Shown piece after piece: positions 12,103-25,779 of a DNA stretch of 64,000 bases (positions are counted from its first letter, which is position 1; each line of letters starts with the position of its first letter). Both the position numbers and the translations under genes were made by a program. The notes beneath the pieces are model-generated. The model saw nothing but the letters and a program-made list of their open reading frames with translations. It did not search any database and had not been told where the DNA came from. This DNA is from Calamus simplicifolius. Taxonomy: Eukaryota > Streptophyta > Magnoliopsida > Arecales > Arecaceae. The DNA lies in contig UESW01004424.1 in the NCBI GenBank assembly GCA_900491605.1, forward strand, positions 817,684-881,683. Direction: 5' to 3'.

Positions 12103-15100
12103 ATGGACGGAAAAGTTGTTGGAGGCTTGATCAACAGCATTTCTCGATTCATCCATCTTGTTGGTTGCCAGACAACAAAACTATGGTTCTAAAAGACTTC
12201 AAAAGTATAGCTGGCATATTGAAGCTCTTGAAGCCCATACTTGATGAAGCATTTGATTCTCAAATACCCTCAGATGAACAACTCATAAGAGCATTTGAGG
12301 AATTAGATGCAGCTGTCAATGAGGCCAGAGAATTTATAGGGAAGCAACACCAGAGGATGAGCAAGATATACAGTGTGAGTGCTAATTTACTATCGATATT
12401 TTCTCAAACAACATAATCGGTCTCTGCTTGCTAAATGTTTATCCTTTTGTTTTGATTCTTTCTTTCTTTACTGTCAACAATCAATAGCAGACCTTGGAAC
12501 TTTTTTTTTTTTTTTTTTGGTTGCGGGGGTTGGTGTGGGGTGTTGGCTAGACCTGTGTTTAAGCTCATAGAATTTTCTCAACCTTGGGATTGTAGAACAA
12601 TTGATCAAACTAGAATTGATTCATTTCAAAAGGATTGTCTTTGCCATCTTCATATATTACTTCATTGCTTTCATTGATTTTGCAGGATAGATTCAAAATA
12701 TCTAAGAGTGGCAGAACCATTAGAATGTGGACCAGTTGATTGTATCTTTTACATAAAGTTATGCTGTCTTAGAGTGGGAAGTGGAAAGTTGAGACCCTTC
12801 TAAACTAGATATCTTTGCATGAAAAACTCCATTAGAAGGTGGCAAGGGTCAGAAAGTATATACCAAAGTTTGAACACCTCCAAAAAAAATTCCATATTGC
12901 TGATGTTGGACATAAAGAGTTTGTCCTGAAAACAAGCCCTTATTCATATCTTATTCACTGCGCTTAATTTAGGCATGAGCTAAATTCTAAAATTCCAATT
13001 TCTTAACCTTCCTCACTTTGCTGAATCCAAAAAAAAATGTTAAAATTGGGAAAAAAAATTAATTCATGAAAATATAGCCACAATATTCAACCAGTTGGTT
13101 GATGAGTTTTGGATGGATTCAATTGGTGACGCTCAGACTCAACTGAAAACAAGTCAGCTTTTGTTTTCTGCTCCGTTAGTTCTTGACAAGTACTAGAAAA
13201 AAACATAAAACAAAAAACAAAATCATCAATTTAAAAGTTAACCTTGTACAACATGGGGCTATAAGATGATTCAATGATCAATTGGACTAGTTTAACCAGT
13301 CTGACTGCACCTGTTTAATCTCACTGAATCTTTTGTTGTTGATTGGGCTGTACTTCCATAACTCGTTGGGACTATGGCCTAATGTTTTTGTTCATACCAT
13401 TCTTGTCTCTCCCAGTAGTTGCATTTTACCCAATCTCCAAAATCAGCTTCTTATATGTTTCGTATATCGAAAAAGTCACACATATTTGGAATCGGTAACT
13501 CCTCCATATTGTAGTCTGCCTCTCAGCCAGCTTGCTATAGTTGGATATTGGCTACTGTGATCTTCATTCTCATGATAGCAAATCAAAGCATTGAGCACCT
13601 TAATGTACATCTCAAGGTAGTTATTTTCAATAGCCATCCACACTAAATTTTTATTGCCTACTATTACAATTCCCATAAACATGCAGAAATCATAGTGTTT
13701 GTGCATGCGTGACCAAAATTCTGCATTTAATTGATTCCTAATGATGTAAAAATAGTGGATATGAAATACTTTAAGCACTACTCTTTTCCTGATGTGTTTG
13801 GTGGGTTTCAAAAGCAAACTGCTCATGTCATGAAGCATGAACCGCCTTTACCTTAAATGGGCAGATTGGATATATGTAGACATAGAAGGAAAATAGCATC
13901 CTTCTATATTTGTGATTTTGAGTACGAGTCCCAGTAGTTTGGACCGTAAGTCACTCTACATCTTCTTTGGTTTATTTTCACTGTGCAGGTTTTGCAAAGT
14001 GAGCCAATGGTGTTGAAGGTCCAGAAGTCATCTATAGAGATATGCTATGTCTTGAGCAAATTGTTACAATCATCTCATGATACTTCTCATTTAGCAAGCA
14101 TCCAGGTACTTATTTGGTGACCAATGAATCATTTTATTTTATGCCAACAGCCTTGTTATTGCTCCTTTTCAATCCATTGTAGAAACATTAGTTGTTTTCA
14201 TATTAATCTCATGGAGTGTGAAACTAACAACCAGAAATGGCCTTCCAGCACTGCTTGCAAGAACTTCAATGTGTAGAGCAGGATCTAACATCTGAACTCA
14301 TTGAAAATGCTCTGAAAGACCAAAGAGAATATGTTATACCTAGTCTAGAAGATATTATAAAGATCGTGGATACACTTGGTTTGGCATCAAACGAGGAACT
14401 CCTGATGGAAAATATAGCTTTGGAGAAAGAGAGAGCAAAGGCTGAGCTCAAGGAAAAGACAGAGGATGCAGACCACTTAAGTCAGATTATTGCACTAGTC
14501 ACTCACATGTGTTATTGTGTGGCAAAACTCGAACAGTTTGGGTTCATAAACGGGCTACCCATCCCTTCACATTTTCGTTGCCCTCTCTCTTGCAACTCAT
14601 GCTGGATCCAGTAATCGTGGCCTCAGGTCAAACATATGAAAGATCTTTTATACAGAAGTGGCTGGATAGTGACCTGAGAATTTGTCCCAAGACCCGTCAA
14701 ATCCTTTCCCATACAAATCTTATACCAAATTTCACAGTCAAGGCATTGATTGCAAATTGGTGTGAAGACAACAACATAAGACTAAGCAATTCTGTTCAAT
14801 TTGATTGTATCTTAAATCCCTTCTTATCTAATGCAATGCTGAAAGACTTCAGGCCTGAGAATAATTTACATGGTTCACTGCTGCATAGATATTCAACCTC
14901 CACACCCTCTTTTGAATGTGTAAATCAAACAGAACAGCAAACCACTGAGGTTTTATCTGGATGTGGTGAAGAGTCTTCCCTTATTAGCCACCATCAGAAA
15001 TTGGCAGGTAAGGTTATGTTGCAAGGCAGTGTGTCACATGAACAGCAGAGTAGCTGTCATAGTCACAGTGAATCCATCTCAAGTGTTGTTTCCAGCACTG

Positions 15101-16369
15101 ATATATCAAGTAAGTTCAATGAAAAAGTTAGTCTTTTGGGAGAAATCCCGCGTTCATCTTCTCCACCGAATAAAGATCTGGGATTTTCCCCATGGTTTTC
15201 CCCATCCCAACTTCTGGCTTGAGGACTGGACATATGAATAATATTGCGAGTCAGTTATCACTCCCTGGGTCAGGATCAGATGATCTTACCACTTCTTCCC
15301 ATGTTCAGAAACTTGTGGAGGATTTGAAGAGTCAAGCTCCTGAAGTGCAGACAGCGGCTGCATCAGAGCTGAGACTTCTTGCAAAGAACAATATGGAAAA
15401 CCGTGTTCTGATTGCAAAATGTGGGGCTATACATCCTCTAGTTTCCTTGCTACATTCCAAGTTAAACAAGGTACAGGAAATTGCCGTTACTGCTCTCCTG
15501 AATATATCCATTAATGATAATAATAAGGTTTCCATAGCAGAGGCAGGAGCTATTGAACCACTTATCCATGTCCTGGAACATGGAAGCACGGAGGCCAAAG
15601 AGAACTCAGCGGCAGCTTTGTTCAGCCTCTCATCTTTGGAGGAGTACAAAGTCAAGATTGGACGTTCTGGTGCGATTAGGGCATTGGTTAATCTTTTAGG
15701 TTCTGGAAGCGTGCGAGGAAAGAAAGATGCTGCTACTGCCTTATTCAATCTGTCAATCTTCCATGAGAACAAGGCACGGATAGTCAAAGCTGGTGCAGTT
15801 AGGTATCTTGTTGAGCTGATGGACCCAAGCACAGGAATGGTGGACAAATCAGTCGCGCTTTTGGCTAATCTTTCTACAGTTCCTGAGGGCCGCTTGGCTA
15901 TCAGCCAAGAAGGTGGCATTCCCAGCTAGTTGAGATTGTCGAGACAGGTTCTCAAAGAGGTAAGGAAAATGCAGCATCTGCTTTGTTGCAACTGTGCCTC
16001 AACAACCATAAATTCTGCAGTCTGGTCTTGCAAGAAGGAGCTGTGCCACCTCTTATTGCATTGTCTCAATTTGGAACACCCAGAGCCAAAGAGAAGGTAT
16101 GCTTATTGATTATTTTTCAATGGTCATTCACACTCGTACTATTAACAGGATGCAAAGCTTTCTTTTGGCATCTGATGCTGCTTTGTTTTTGAAACAGAAA
16201 ATGATGTTGATATGACTGCAATCCCTTTATGGTCTTTTTTTGCTTCCTTAGAAATCTTTTTGTTGGTCATGGAGGAAAAAGCCTGACAATTTGGCTTGTG
16301 CAGGCACAACAGATCCTTAGCCACTTCCGAAGTCAGCGAGAAGGGATGATGCGAAAACCAAAGTCTTGA
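12103..16369 (+). CDS. PUB3-like: U-box and ARM-repeat E3 ubiquitin ligase, PUB3/PUB4 type
   Basis: Coding exons are 12103-12374, 13989-14105, 14249-16096 and 16304-16369 (TGA 16367-16369), with good borders such as CAGT|GTGAGT. The N-terminal plant UND region starts MDGKVVGGLINSISRFIHLV and continues through the second exon. The U-box (about 14553-14780) has FRCPLS, MLDPVIVASGQTYERSFIQK, CPKTRQ and LIPNFTVKALIANWCE, the E2-binding fold. A Ser-rich linker follows, then about six ARM repeats (15301-16096), for example ENSAAALFSLSS and GKKDAATALFNLSI. The C-terminus ends AQQILSHFRSQREGMM. From memory, the layout and sequence match Arabidopsis PUB3 closely. These ligases join ubiquitin-charged E2 to substrates bound by the ARM domain; the substrate cannot be read here. 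The frame is lost by one base at four places: 12177-12180, about 14590, about 15190-15215 and about 15920-15927. Confidence 0.93.
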
Positions 16370-17825
16370 TTTATTCTTTCTGCTATTTGGCTTCCACTTA
16401 AAATTCTAACGAACTTGGAAATAGATGGCATTCCCTTGCACTCAGTATCACAAAGAGACTTCATATGCCAGATTGACAATATACTACTGTACTTTGTTGA
16501 TTCCTTGAGGTTTGCGGTTTGTGATTCACCCAGGACGGAGCTGATATGCGAGCATAGAGGAACCTGAACGGATGTAGAGCATGTTGGCAATAAGATTATT
16601 GCAATTTACTCCCAAATTTTAGTGTTGTGAGTATGTAAATATATGTCGTATAGCTTGCGGTAGTGCAACATACCTTGTATTGGTACCATTCTTTGGTGGA
16701 ACATTGGTTCTGGATCCTTCTGTACATGGTATTTGCCTGCCTGTTTTTTCATAGTTTGGTGTAGCAAAATGATATCGCATGTACATCTGTGTAGAGACAA
16801 AAAGGAATGCAGAATATATCTGATCTCTAGTGAAGGTGAGAAGCATTCGTTATTTTGGAAATGAGCGGATGAAACGTTGGCAGCATTGGAAAAGATGCTA
16901 GCTGTAAGACCTACAGATATCTCCGGAATGCAGCATAATGAAGATCTGTTGAGCTTGTTTTCATGGATAAACATATAGAAAGTAAAATATTTTGGAAAAT
17001 GTTGATGGTTTCTCTTCAAAAACACCTAGCTAGCTGCAGTTGTCACTTGTTATACTTTCCTCATGGAGTAGTGATATATTGCTGTGCTTTCCAAGTGTCC
17101 TTAGAAAACTCGCAGTAAAATAATATATTGCTCTGAGCTCTCTTTAACTGCACACCCTTGGGAAAAATGCTGTTTAGATCTAAACAGCCTTTGTGCCAGC
17201 TTATGGGGAATATTGCGACACTGCCATGCGAGATCGGAAAGCAAGCAAGCAAGCAAAACCAAGCGACATCTCTATCTATGCTCTTGAGAGCGATATCGGT
17301 TGTGCACTTTAGATCATCTAGCTCATCTGTAATGGTCAACAGTCGTCAACGCGAATACGAGGTAAACCTTTTTCTTGGCCGTAAGCAGAATTTTGGAGCA
17401 TCAAGCACGATTTTAAGATCGCATCGCATGTTGTGTCTGAAATATATTTCGATTCGTAGAGCCGCCATTGCTGCCCGGCCGCCTGTTGTCGCATTGTTGG
17501 GCCGATCCCAAATTGGACCATATTGGGCTTAAGAGGACCTGAGCTGTATGATGTAATATAATAAGGAAAAGGGTAAAAGCCTCTGTACATCATTTTAAAA
17601 ATAAGGTTGAACGATTTTTAATGAACGTTACGATTAAAACGTAACATCTTATTAAAATTATCTTGTTCTACAGCATTAGATATGGAAAACAATAAAACTT
17701 AACAATGCAGCTCATGTTAGATTTGTAGTAATTAGTAATTAGTAACTCAAGCGAACTCACAATCCGGTCAACCAACGGTTCAATAAAAGGCCCCTGAACC
17801 GCCTACCTAGACCGGTCGTTCTACT
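16370..17825. other. 3' UTR of the U-box gene and intergenic DNA
   Basis: The stretch begins with the untranslated end of the U-box gene. ORFs on both strands (for example 17158-17532) carry no recognisable domain and mirror each other, as chance frames do. Confidence 0.5.
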
Positions 17826-18066
17826 TCTCTCCCCTCGGAAGTTGGACTGCGACTCTGCGAGAGATCTCTGGAACCCTAGCGGCCTAGCACCCTAGAATTC
17901 GGTGGAAGACGAGCGGGAAAGAGCTCGAACCCCAGGCGGAGGATTCCTCCTCGTTCTGCCACGGAATCAAAACACCAGGGGGATCTAAGAAGATCCCTGG
18001 ATGTAGCCTGACACGCGAGAGCGGGCGGAGGGAGGAGGAGGAGGCGGAAGCAGAAGTAGTGGGGGC

Positions 18067-18184
18067 ATGACGAGGTTCATGGTAAAGGAAAGCTCTTGGA
18101 AGAATGCGGAGGTTGGTATCCTCATGGTGGCGTTGATGGAATACGGGAATCACCGCGGGCTCGTTCCCTCCGATCAAGAAAGCA
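18067..18184 (+). CDS. Possible first coding exon of an unrecognised gene
   Basis: A GC-rich leader (about 17830-18066), typical of a plant 5' UTR, leads to ATG 18067. It opens 39 codons starting MTRFMVKESSWKNAEVGILM and ending in a strong donor, AAGCA|GTAAGT, at 18184/18185. I do not recognise the family. I could not find a second exon that keeps the phase. A 29-bp segment at 19626-19654 flanked by AG and GT looks exon-like but gives a stop after joining. The exon may be real with distant partners, or a chance ORF. Confidence 0.4.
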
Positions 18185-19779
18185 GTAAGTGGTTTTCTTG
18201 TTCTCTGTCCATCTATCTTTTGCGTTTCTTTCAAAAAAATTCCTTATTATTATTATTATTTTTCATTGATGAATGGCACTCTAGAGATCGCTTAAGTGGA
18301 AGAAAGGCGGTGTTTTTGTGACTTTAAATTGATGCCCTGCCCTAAATCATGAATGCATGGAAATGATATACGGGCAGAAGGATAATAGATAGATAAACTT
18401 GGATGACTAGAGTGGTATTGCTGAAAGAGTCTTCTGCCAATCTTTTACGTACTACTTAGAAGAACATTTTCCAAATCGATGGGCTCCTATTCTGATGGTA
18501 AAAGTATTGTTGAAGATATTAACTCTCAGAATTTGGTGCTTGTAAAGAATATAGGGAAAAACTCACCCACCAGAAATTTAGGTTGATTTGTTAGTTAGAA
18601 GCCTTTATTGGGATTTTTAGTAGCTGCATTTTTAAACTAATAATTTGTTTTATTGAAATGACATGTATGGTGGTATAATAACAGTATCTAGTATTGCATG
18701 ATTGCCAACTGAAGAACATGCTTAAGAATTTGGAATAGGAGAAGTAGAAGTTTCTGCATTTTGTAAGCCAATAAAGTCGCATTTTTTGCTTTTTAATTGG
18801 CGGGTGGTAGAGGCTCATTTTAAATATGTTTGATGTCGTCTCCATATGCCTTTCAGTACTCACACCAAACATAACGAAAAGAAAAATAAACCTCATAGTC
18901 TCATCACACAGACTTTTAAGTCTTTAATGCATGCTTTATATGTTTCGGTAGCCTTGACATCAGTAAAGAACTACAATCTAGTCTCTCTCTCTCTCTCTCT
19001 CTCTCTGTGGCTGATTCCTTCGACCGAGGAAGAGATTTTCTTTGGGTCGTAGTAGGGCACAGGGATGAGACTGAGAGACTCTTAATAATTTCGTCAAAGG
19101 ACATGATGCATGTCAGGAAGATCTTTATGTACTTCTATGATCATTACAGCCATGGTCTTGCTAGCGTGGACGGCAATAGTGGAAACTTGGTGCTTCACAA
19201 AATGAAATTGAGATCATGAAGAAAACAATGAATGACAAAGCAAAAAAAAGGCAACACAATTTTAACGGAGTTTTAAAATTCTCATACATGGATACCAGGT
19301 AAGTTGATGTTGTGGCTTTGTGTCCTCCTGAAGTTACGGTTTGACTTGGATACCTTTTGCTTGGTTTTCTACATGCGCTGACTTTATTTGTCAAGTTATA
19401 ATCCATTCATGTTTTAAAATAAACATCACTAGGACAATGAAAGTTTATTGGATAGTTATGCTTGTAAAACAGCAGGTTCTTTTCATCCCACATTTGTGGC
19501 CTGCTAATTACTTTGTTGCCAATTAGTTCCCTTCTTTTTTTCCTTCCCCTCTTCATGCATGAGGTTTTGCATTCTCCTTGTTGTCTGTCTCATGTGATTT
19601 TAATTTGGTTTTCATTTGGCTCAGCAGACAGTGGCTGAAAATTTATGGTCACAGGTAGAGTCCACATATCAGCAAACAGATATAGTTGCTGTGAAACTTG
19701 ATGCTTTCTACTCAACTCATCTAAGCCTTTCCCAACTACATAGATCGACTTCATGAATCTGCTTCCTCTGCTCTATATA
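18185..19779. other. No gene recognised; CT microsatellite
   Basis: A CT run lies at 18981-19006. An ORF at 19007-19219 (MADSFDRGRDFLWVVVGHRD...) follows it directly and has no family I know and no clear acceptor. If the exon at 18067 is real, this is its intron. Confidence 0.4.
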
Positions 19780-21160
19780 GGATTAAATCGATATTCAAAT
19801 TACAAATAGTTATATGATTTCTATCTATATTAGTTTAAGTTTACCTTTACCTTTATCATTACTATAAACTACTAAAAGATCATACTTTCTAACTGGATCA
19901 TCTAAAGGTCTTCGTTGTATATGTCCAAACCACCGTAATTAGTTTTCTCTCAACTTATCTTTAGTTGATATTTCTGGTATATTTTTATTTCTAATTATAT
20001 CTTTTAAAGTTTTACTACATATTCATCTTAATATGTGCATTTCTGTTCCACTTAATTTATTCATATATTGTTTCAGTATTGCCTAACACTTTATTCCATA
20101 TAGCATAACTGGCCTAATAGCGGTTTTATAATTTTTTTTAAATTTTAATGGAATGCTTCGAACATACAATACTCTCTAAGCACTCTTCCACTTAATCCAT
20201 CTGCTTTAACTCTATGATTCATATCTTCACCTATTTCATCTTTTTGCTAGATAATTGATCCCAAATACCTAAATTTTTCACTCCTTGATATCTCTTGGCT
20301 TGCAATCTTCATTGTCTCTTCATTTGTATTTCTACTTTCACTAAAATTGTATTTTATATATTCAGTTTTAGTTCTACTAATCTTGAAACCTTTAGATTTT
20401 AAAGCTTCTCTCCAAATCTCTAGCTTAGCATTTACTTTAGATTTAGTTTCATTAATCAATATTATATCATCTACAAATAACATACACAATAAGATATCAT
20501 CTTGAGCATATTTGGTTAATTCATCCATAGCTAGTGTAAAAAGATATGGATTTAAGGCAGATCCTTAATGTAAACTTACAGTAGTTGAAAACTCATTAGC
20601 TTCTTCTATTATTGTTTTAGCAGTAGTTATTGCTCTATCATACATATCTTTTATCAATTCTATGTACATTCTGGTAAATTCTTTTTTTTTTCTCTAAAAT
20701 TCACTATATTACTTTTTTTTAAATCAATAAAGACCATATGAAAGTATTTTTTTTCTTTTCCCTGTACCTTTCCATCAATCTCCTTAATAGATAAATAGCT
20801 TCTATGATCGATTTTCAGGCATAAATCCAAATTGATTATTTGACATCAAAGTTTCAGCTCTTATTCGATTTTCTATTACTTTCTCCCATAATTTCATTGT
20901 ATGACTTATCGACTTAATCTCTTTATAATTTGCACAGTTTTGAATATCTTCTTTATTTTTGTATATGGGTATTAATAATTTTTTATTTAATAATTTTTTA
21001 AAATAACTTTTTTATTATTCTTTTATCTTTTCTTCTTTTACTAAGACTCTTTCATCTTCATCTTTAACACATTTAATATAGCCAAGATCTTTTGTTTTCT
21101 TTTTTCTTAGTTTTGCTAGTTTATATATAGTCTTTTCATCTTCTTTCGTATCTAATTTAT
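19780..21160 (-). mobile_element. Degenerate LINE reverse transcriptase remnant
   Basis: The - strand frame at 20247-20528 reads MDELTKYAQDDILLCMLFVD, then DIILINETK and later KGFKISRTKTEYIKYNFSES. This is the plant LINE reverse-transcriptase segment around the FADD-type catalytic motif, here FVDD. Toward lower coordinates a RWFGHIQRRP-like segment (about 19900-19960) marks the C-terminal part, and N-terminal pieces extend to about 21100. Many stops and frameshifts show it is dead. It is the same type as the + strand copy at 6.1-7.25 kb. Confidence 0.8.
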
Positions 21161-21162
21161 TA

Positions 21163-21285
21163 TATAAATAATATCAGTAGCTTCTAGATATAAAAAAATG
21201 GGAACTTCTAAGCGTTCATACATATATAAATAATATCAGTAGCTTCTAGATATAAAAAAATAGGAACTTCTAAGCGTTCATACAT
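21163..21285 (+). repeat. Tandem duplication of a ~61-bp unit
   Basis: Two copies of a unit containing ATATCAGTAGCTTCTAGATA and GGAACTTCTAAGCGTTC lie head to tail, with a single G/A difference near 21210/21271. The duplication sits at the edge of the - strand LINE remnant. Confidence 0.88.
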
Positions 21286-21599
21286 ATCAGTAGTAGCTTG
21301 ATAGAAGAAGTCACCAAACAGAAGGTGCTTGAATAGAGCCTCCATGGATGCTATGGGGATAGGAAGAAATTGGTGCACTCGAGAAAGAAATTGCAGCAAG
21401 GTATCGCACCCTTGAGGAAGAAGTGGTGAGAGATTGTAGCACTCTGGATGAAGAATTGAAAGAAAAAGAGTATTTGGACAATAATTTGTTGATGTTTGCA
21501 GGTGAGATTTGGGTGGCATGGAGGAACAAAAATTACCTATTCGGATAGCCAGGCAGCCATTGTACCAATTTTACCATCGTATATATCCCAAAAGCAATG

Positions 21600-22170
21600 G
21601 ATCAATCTGTTTCCTTTGATCTGGCTTGTCAGTGGTTGTTCTCTATGATTCTTCTTTGGAAACAAACAATCATTTATTTTTAAGTTATCCCTTCATAAAG
21701 AGAGTTTGGCTCTCAATTAAAGACAGACTAAACCTTTCAAGATGGCCTACAAACTTCAATGAATTATGGCTAAATTGAAGAAAAGGAAATGTCCGATCGA
21801 TCTAACCTTGGACTAGCTTGTGGGTGCTGTTTGTCATCAAATATGGATTGAAAGAAATTCTAGAATTTTTCTCTAAAAAAGATCGTCTGGCTCATCTGTT
21901 CTCCTTAGAGCTCCCCATGCATTAATCTAGGAGTAGGTGAATCTTGGTCCTTCTAAGGCTGCTTTACGGTGCTACCGCCTACTACTGCAAGCTCTAGTTC
22001 CCCCCTGTTAATTAGGAGGACCGCCTGGCCAGTTTTGCTGCACTTTGGACAGGTCCTGGGTACTAGTTAATAAGTCTCCTTATTTTTTTTTTTTTTCCCC
22101 TTCCTTCATCACTTCTCCTCTATTGTCTTGTACATTTATCAAAATTTTTAGTAAATAAAATATGGGGAAT
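21600..22170 (+). mobile_element. L1-type LINE 3' end remnant (zinc-binding RT region)
   Basis: Scattered frames on the + strand resemble the zf-RVT end of plant L1 elements, for example an ESLALN / DRLNLSRWPTNFNELWLN-like stretch near 21705-21775. A typical tail rich in A and T with AATAAAATATGGGG ends near 22170. The match is by pattern memory and the copy is heavily degraded. Confidence 0.45.
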
Positions 22171-23837
22171 TTTCTGACTACTACATTTTCTTGTCAACTG
22201 GTGATTTCTGCTATCACTTAGCTGCTCCATATTCAACTGACTTGGAGAATATGGTGGTGGTTTATTCAGGTGAGATGTTGGGCTAGTTGGATTTTGTTGC
22301 TCTTGTTGAATCTGTGAAAACTGATCCTTGGTTGGTTGAGCAAATTGATGGCACGTGATTCATGCAATTGAATGGTTGTGTAAGAACATGCATGCATGTT
22401 GGAGAAAGCCATGGACCTTGTATGCAGTCCAGATTTGAAATGGCCGTTGTTTCACCACTATGGATGGTTGAAACAGTCCAGATGATCGAATAGGTCTGTC
22501 TTACTGTTGTATTATGTGGTGGAACAGTGGGACGTCCATCGGCAAAATTAATGTCCTAAGTTAGGACAATGGGGATAACTCGACGGACATGATGAGATTG
22601 AGTTGTGTACGTGATGATGGGACTGCAGTTGGATCAGTGGCGTCAGGAGAAGTTATATTGCTACCCACAATTAATGATCAGTTAGTGTGCAAGCATCGTC
22701 ACCTGTAGATTCTTCAAGGACTACAGGATTAAAATTTTGATATATAGCCGCCGATGGAAGCTTTAAGAAATGTGAGGAATAAGGATTGCTTGGGACTGTG
22801 GTACCTTCCATATTGAACTTAATTAATATTGGTTGAAACTGGTAGCTTGAATGTTTTCCTTGAGATATTCCGTCCTAGATGGGTCTTTTGAGATTTTGTT
22901 GACAAAGCAGCTATTTTGCTAATGTGGAAAATTGATCATCAACTACTTTCGGCTTGTTGCAGCTAGCCATGCCTTGTTATTATCGAGAGCTGGATGTTGT
23001 CATATTGATGCCATGCTCAAAAAGGCTGATGACTCCATATATATTAGTAGTTCGGTGGTCAGTGGCCACACATAAACTCTGCTGTGATCATGGACTTGAC
23101 TTTCCGGGTTTTATGCGTTTTTGGTTGAGCTAACGTGATCTGACATTCTGAAAGAACAATCTAATTAAGTTGGTGTTATAAATTCTAATTGTTTTTATTC
23201 ATCTTTGCGTGCTCATATATATGGTCATAATCGTTAAGTGGCAAGCATTTCTTTTTACATAATCCTCTCACATTGGACGCTTGTGTAGTTCTTTTCATAT
23301 AGCTTTAGCGTTAACGCCAACCAGCTCTTTTTGCATGCAAGGTGATCCTGGCTTAAGGTTCGACTTTATCGAAATATGGACCTCCGTGGGGAATATCGGT
23401 CCTGGTTAGAACTATTCAGACAGGTGGTCTTATTGCCGTGGTGTGTGTGTGATACAATAGAGTTAGAAATGTGTGTTGTGTTGGCTACGTGGATGGACAT
23501 TCTGATGTCCAATCTGGCGCAACACTTTGCTTAAACTGGAGCACATAGGATTCTCAAGTACATACACACCCCACCCCTTTTTTTTTTTTTTTAAGTTTAT
23601 TCTATTGTTGCTATGGAGCTAGAGGTTCCATCAACACAAGGCTAGGCATTTATATATATATTGTCTTCAATTCTAACTGAATGAACCCATTCTTGATAGC
23701 TGGTTGTATTTTTTCCTTTGTCTTGATTTTGGTCGTCTAAACAATGGATATTTTGGTCATCCACCTAAGGTCTTAAGCTTGTTTCAGAGTCGTGCGTGGA
23801 CGAATCTCGGTCAATGTTTCAGCACTTGGTGGGGGAT

Positions 23838-23875
<38 letters not shown>

Positions 23876-25779
23876 AGGTGGAGGAGGGGAAAGAGTAGTG
23901 GGCGGAAGGTGCAGCAGGGAACAGACGACCCACCTGCTCCAGTTGCAGCAAATTAAGATGGAGATGACCAATCGAGACGATGAGGAGGAACTAAGCCTGG
24001 CCTGGGAGCTAACTTTAATTTTACTGTGGGCCATGTGAGCAGCCTACTGTAGAAGTCGCCAGCACATGGAGAAGCCTTAGACCGACTGCAGGCAGGCAAG
24101 GGATCTCTGCCGCAGCGAAAGCCGACACGTAACAGGTCCATTATGGAGGGAACCGCAAAAAGTTAAAATAATAATAATAATAATAATATTAGTGATGGTT
24201 TTTTTTTTTTTTTTGTTAATCAATCCTTTGGAGCCATCTTTTAAATTCAGTGGTGAGGAGGCTGCCTGCTGCCTTATTTCACACAGGAACGAAAACACAC
24301 ATGCTCCTCCATTTTCTCAGTCCCGGGAGATGATCGAATGCCCATTTTGTTGCTCGAGTTGAGATCGACTTCCTTTTGTCTCAGATCACCGGACTGGATG
24401 GTTCATCAGGTGACAAATTATTATTTTATTATTATTATTATTATATATATATACTGATGGACTGATGCCCAGCTGGATCACTGCAGGCAGGAGCCATATA
24501 AGAGATTCCAAGCCCAGATATTGTTATCGAAAACAACAGTCGGCAAGAATGCAACTTGAATTGATGATTGATGTCGCGCAAGTTGGTGCTAAGATTCGTT
24601 CCAAAATAGACTAGTATGTCTTTTCGTCCTCTGGATCATAATGAAACCAGCAACCGCGCGCAATGGTTGGTTACATCATGGCATCCCACTGAAGAGATAA
24701 AAAGGAGTTTTTGGTGATCCATCTTAACTTTTGAAAGAAATTAATCTCGTGTAAAACCGGAGAAGGGGACCTAGAGACAAATGAAGAGGTTCTCCATATC
24801 TTGGGTTTCATACGAGTAAATGAATATTGTTACGACTTCGTTCAAAGATGGACTGTTGCCACCACAGTTGCAATTTTATTTTTCCAATTTTTCATGCAGA
24901 CCTCTCTCTCTCTCTCTCTCTCTCTCTCATGTGCGTAACGATAATTTTAAGATTTGGACAGCGTACCTACAATGTTCATAACACTATTATAGAACACGAT
25001 ATATATGCTACTATGATAGCTAGCTAGCAAGCAGTAACTATTATTATTGAACGATATTTTTAAAATGGAAGTTAAATTTTCCATATCTTCCAAGGTCAAA
25101 ATTTAAGATCTCACAGCTCTCGTTGGTTGAAGACGTGCTTGGCTCACCTGCAGCCCTTCTTCCGTCACACGGTTGTCGGCATGGAGAGATTCCTCCTGAC
25201 TCTTATTTTGGCAGGCTACCCGACAACGGGGCCGATTCAGAGAAATATTAATTTGACGAATTTTTATTTTTTTAGAAAAAAAAGAATAAAAAAAAAACAA
25301 AGCAGATTGTGAAGGAAACTTTGTCATATTTGAAGTTCACATCCCGTTCGAAATGAGATGCCAGACAAAAGAAGAGAAAATGAGATTACGATGGGATGCG
25401 ATGGGATGGCTTGGCTTGGCTTGCATGCACTTTGAAGTAAAATAGAAACGACAATCTGGCTCAAGTTCATATGATGCAGTCTCAGCTTGTTTTCAGAAAA
25501 ACAATGACAAATTCGTATACAAGTTGTCACGGCTGTTTTGCATTGCAGTGCTACTGCGATGTAAATCGGTTTAATTTAAAACAAATTTAATTAATTAAAA
25601 TCAAACCAAAATAGTTATAATGCTTAATTAGTTAATCAATATTCTCATCATTGGTTGTCAGCTTCGATCATCCGATTTCGAAACTCAGCATTTTTAGTGA
25701 CTCAAAACCAGCTCCTTAGTTAAAGCTTTTATTTTCTCCGTCGCATCGATCAATAATTAACACAAAAAAGTTGACGAAG
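22171..25779. other. Intergenic DNA without recognised genes; several microsatellites
   Basis: No conserved coding region is visible. Simple repeats include GA at 23841-23870, AAT/ATT at about 24167-24190 and 24421-24450, and CT at 24901-24928. The ORFs here are short and mutually overlapping. Confidence 0.5.

Noticed and set aside
15332..15919. 195-codon ORF on the - strand
   Set aside because: It is the reverse shadow of the conserved ARM repeats of the U-box gene.
17158..17532. 124-codon ORF 3' of the U-box gene
   Set aside because: Low-complexity reading, overlapped by an equally long ORF on the other strand, no family resemblance.
17884..18234. 116-codon - strand ORF over the leader at 18 kb
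   Set aside because: The + strand leader, ATG and GTAAGT donor are the better explanation. The - strand frame has no domain.
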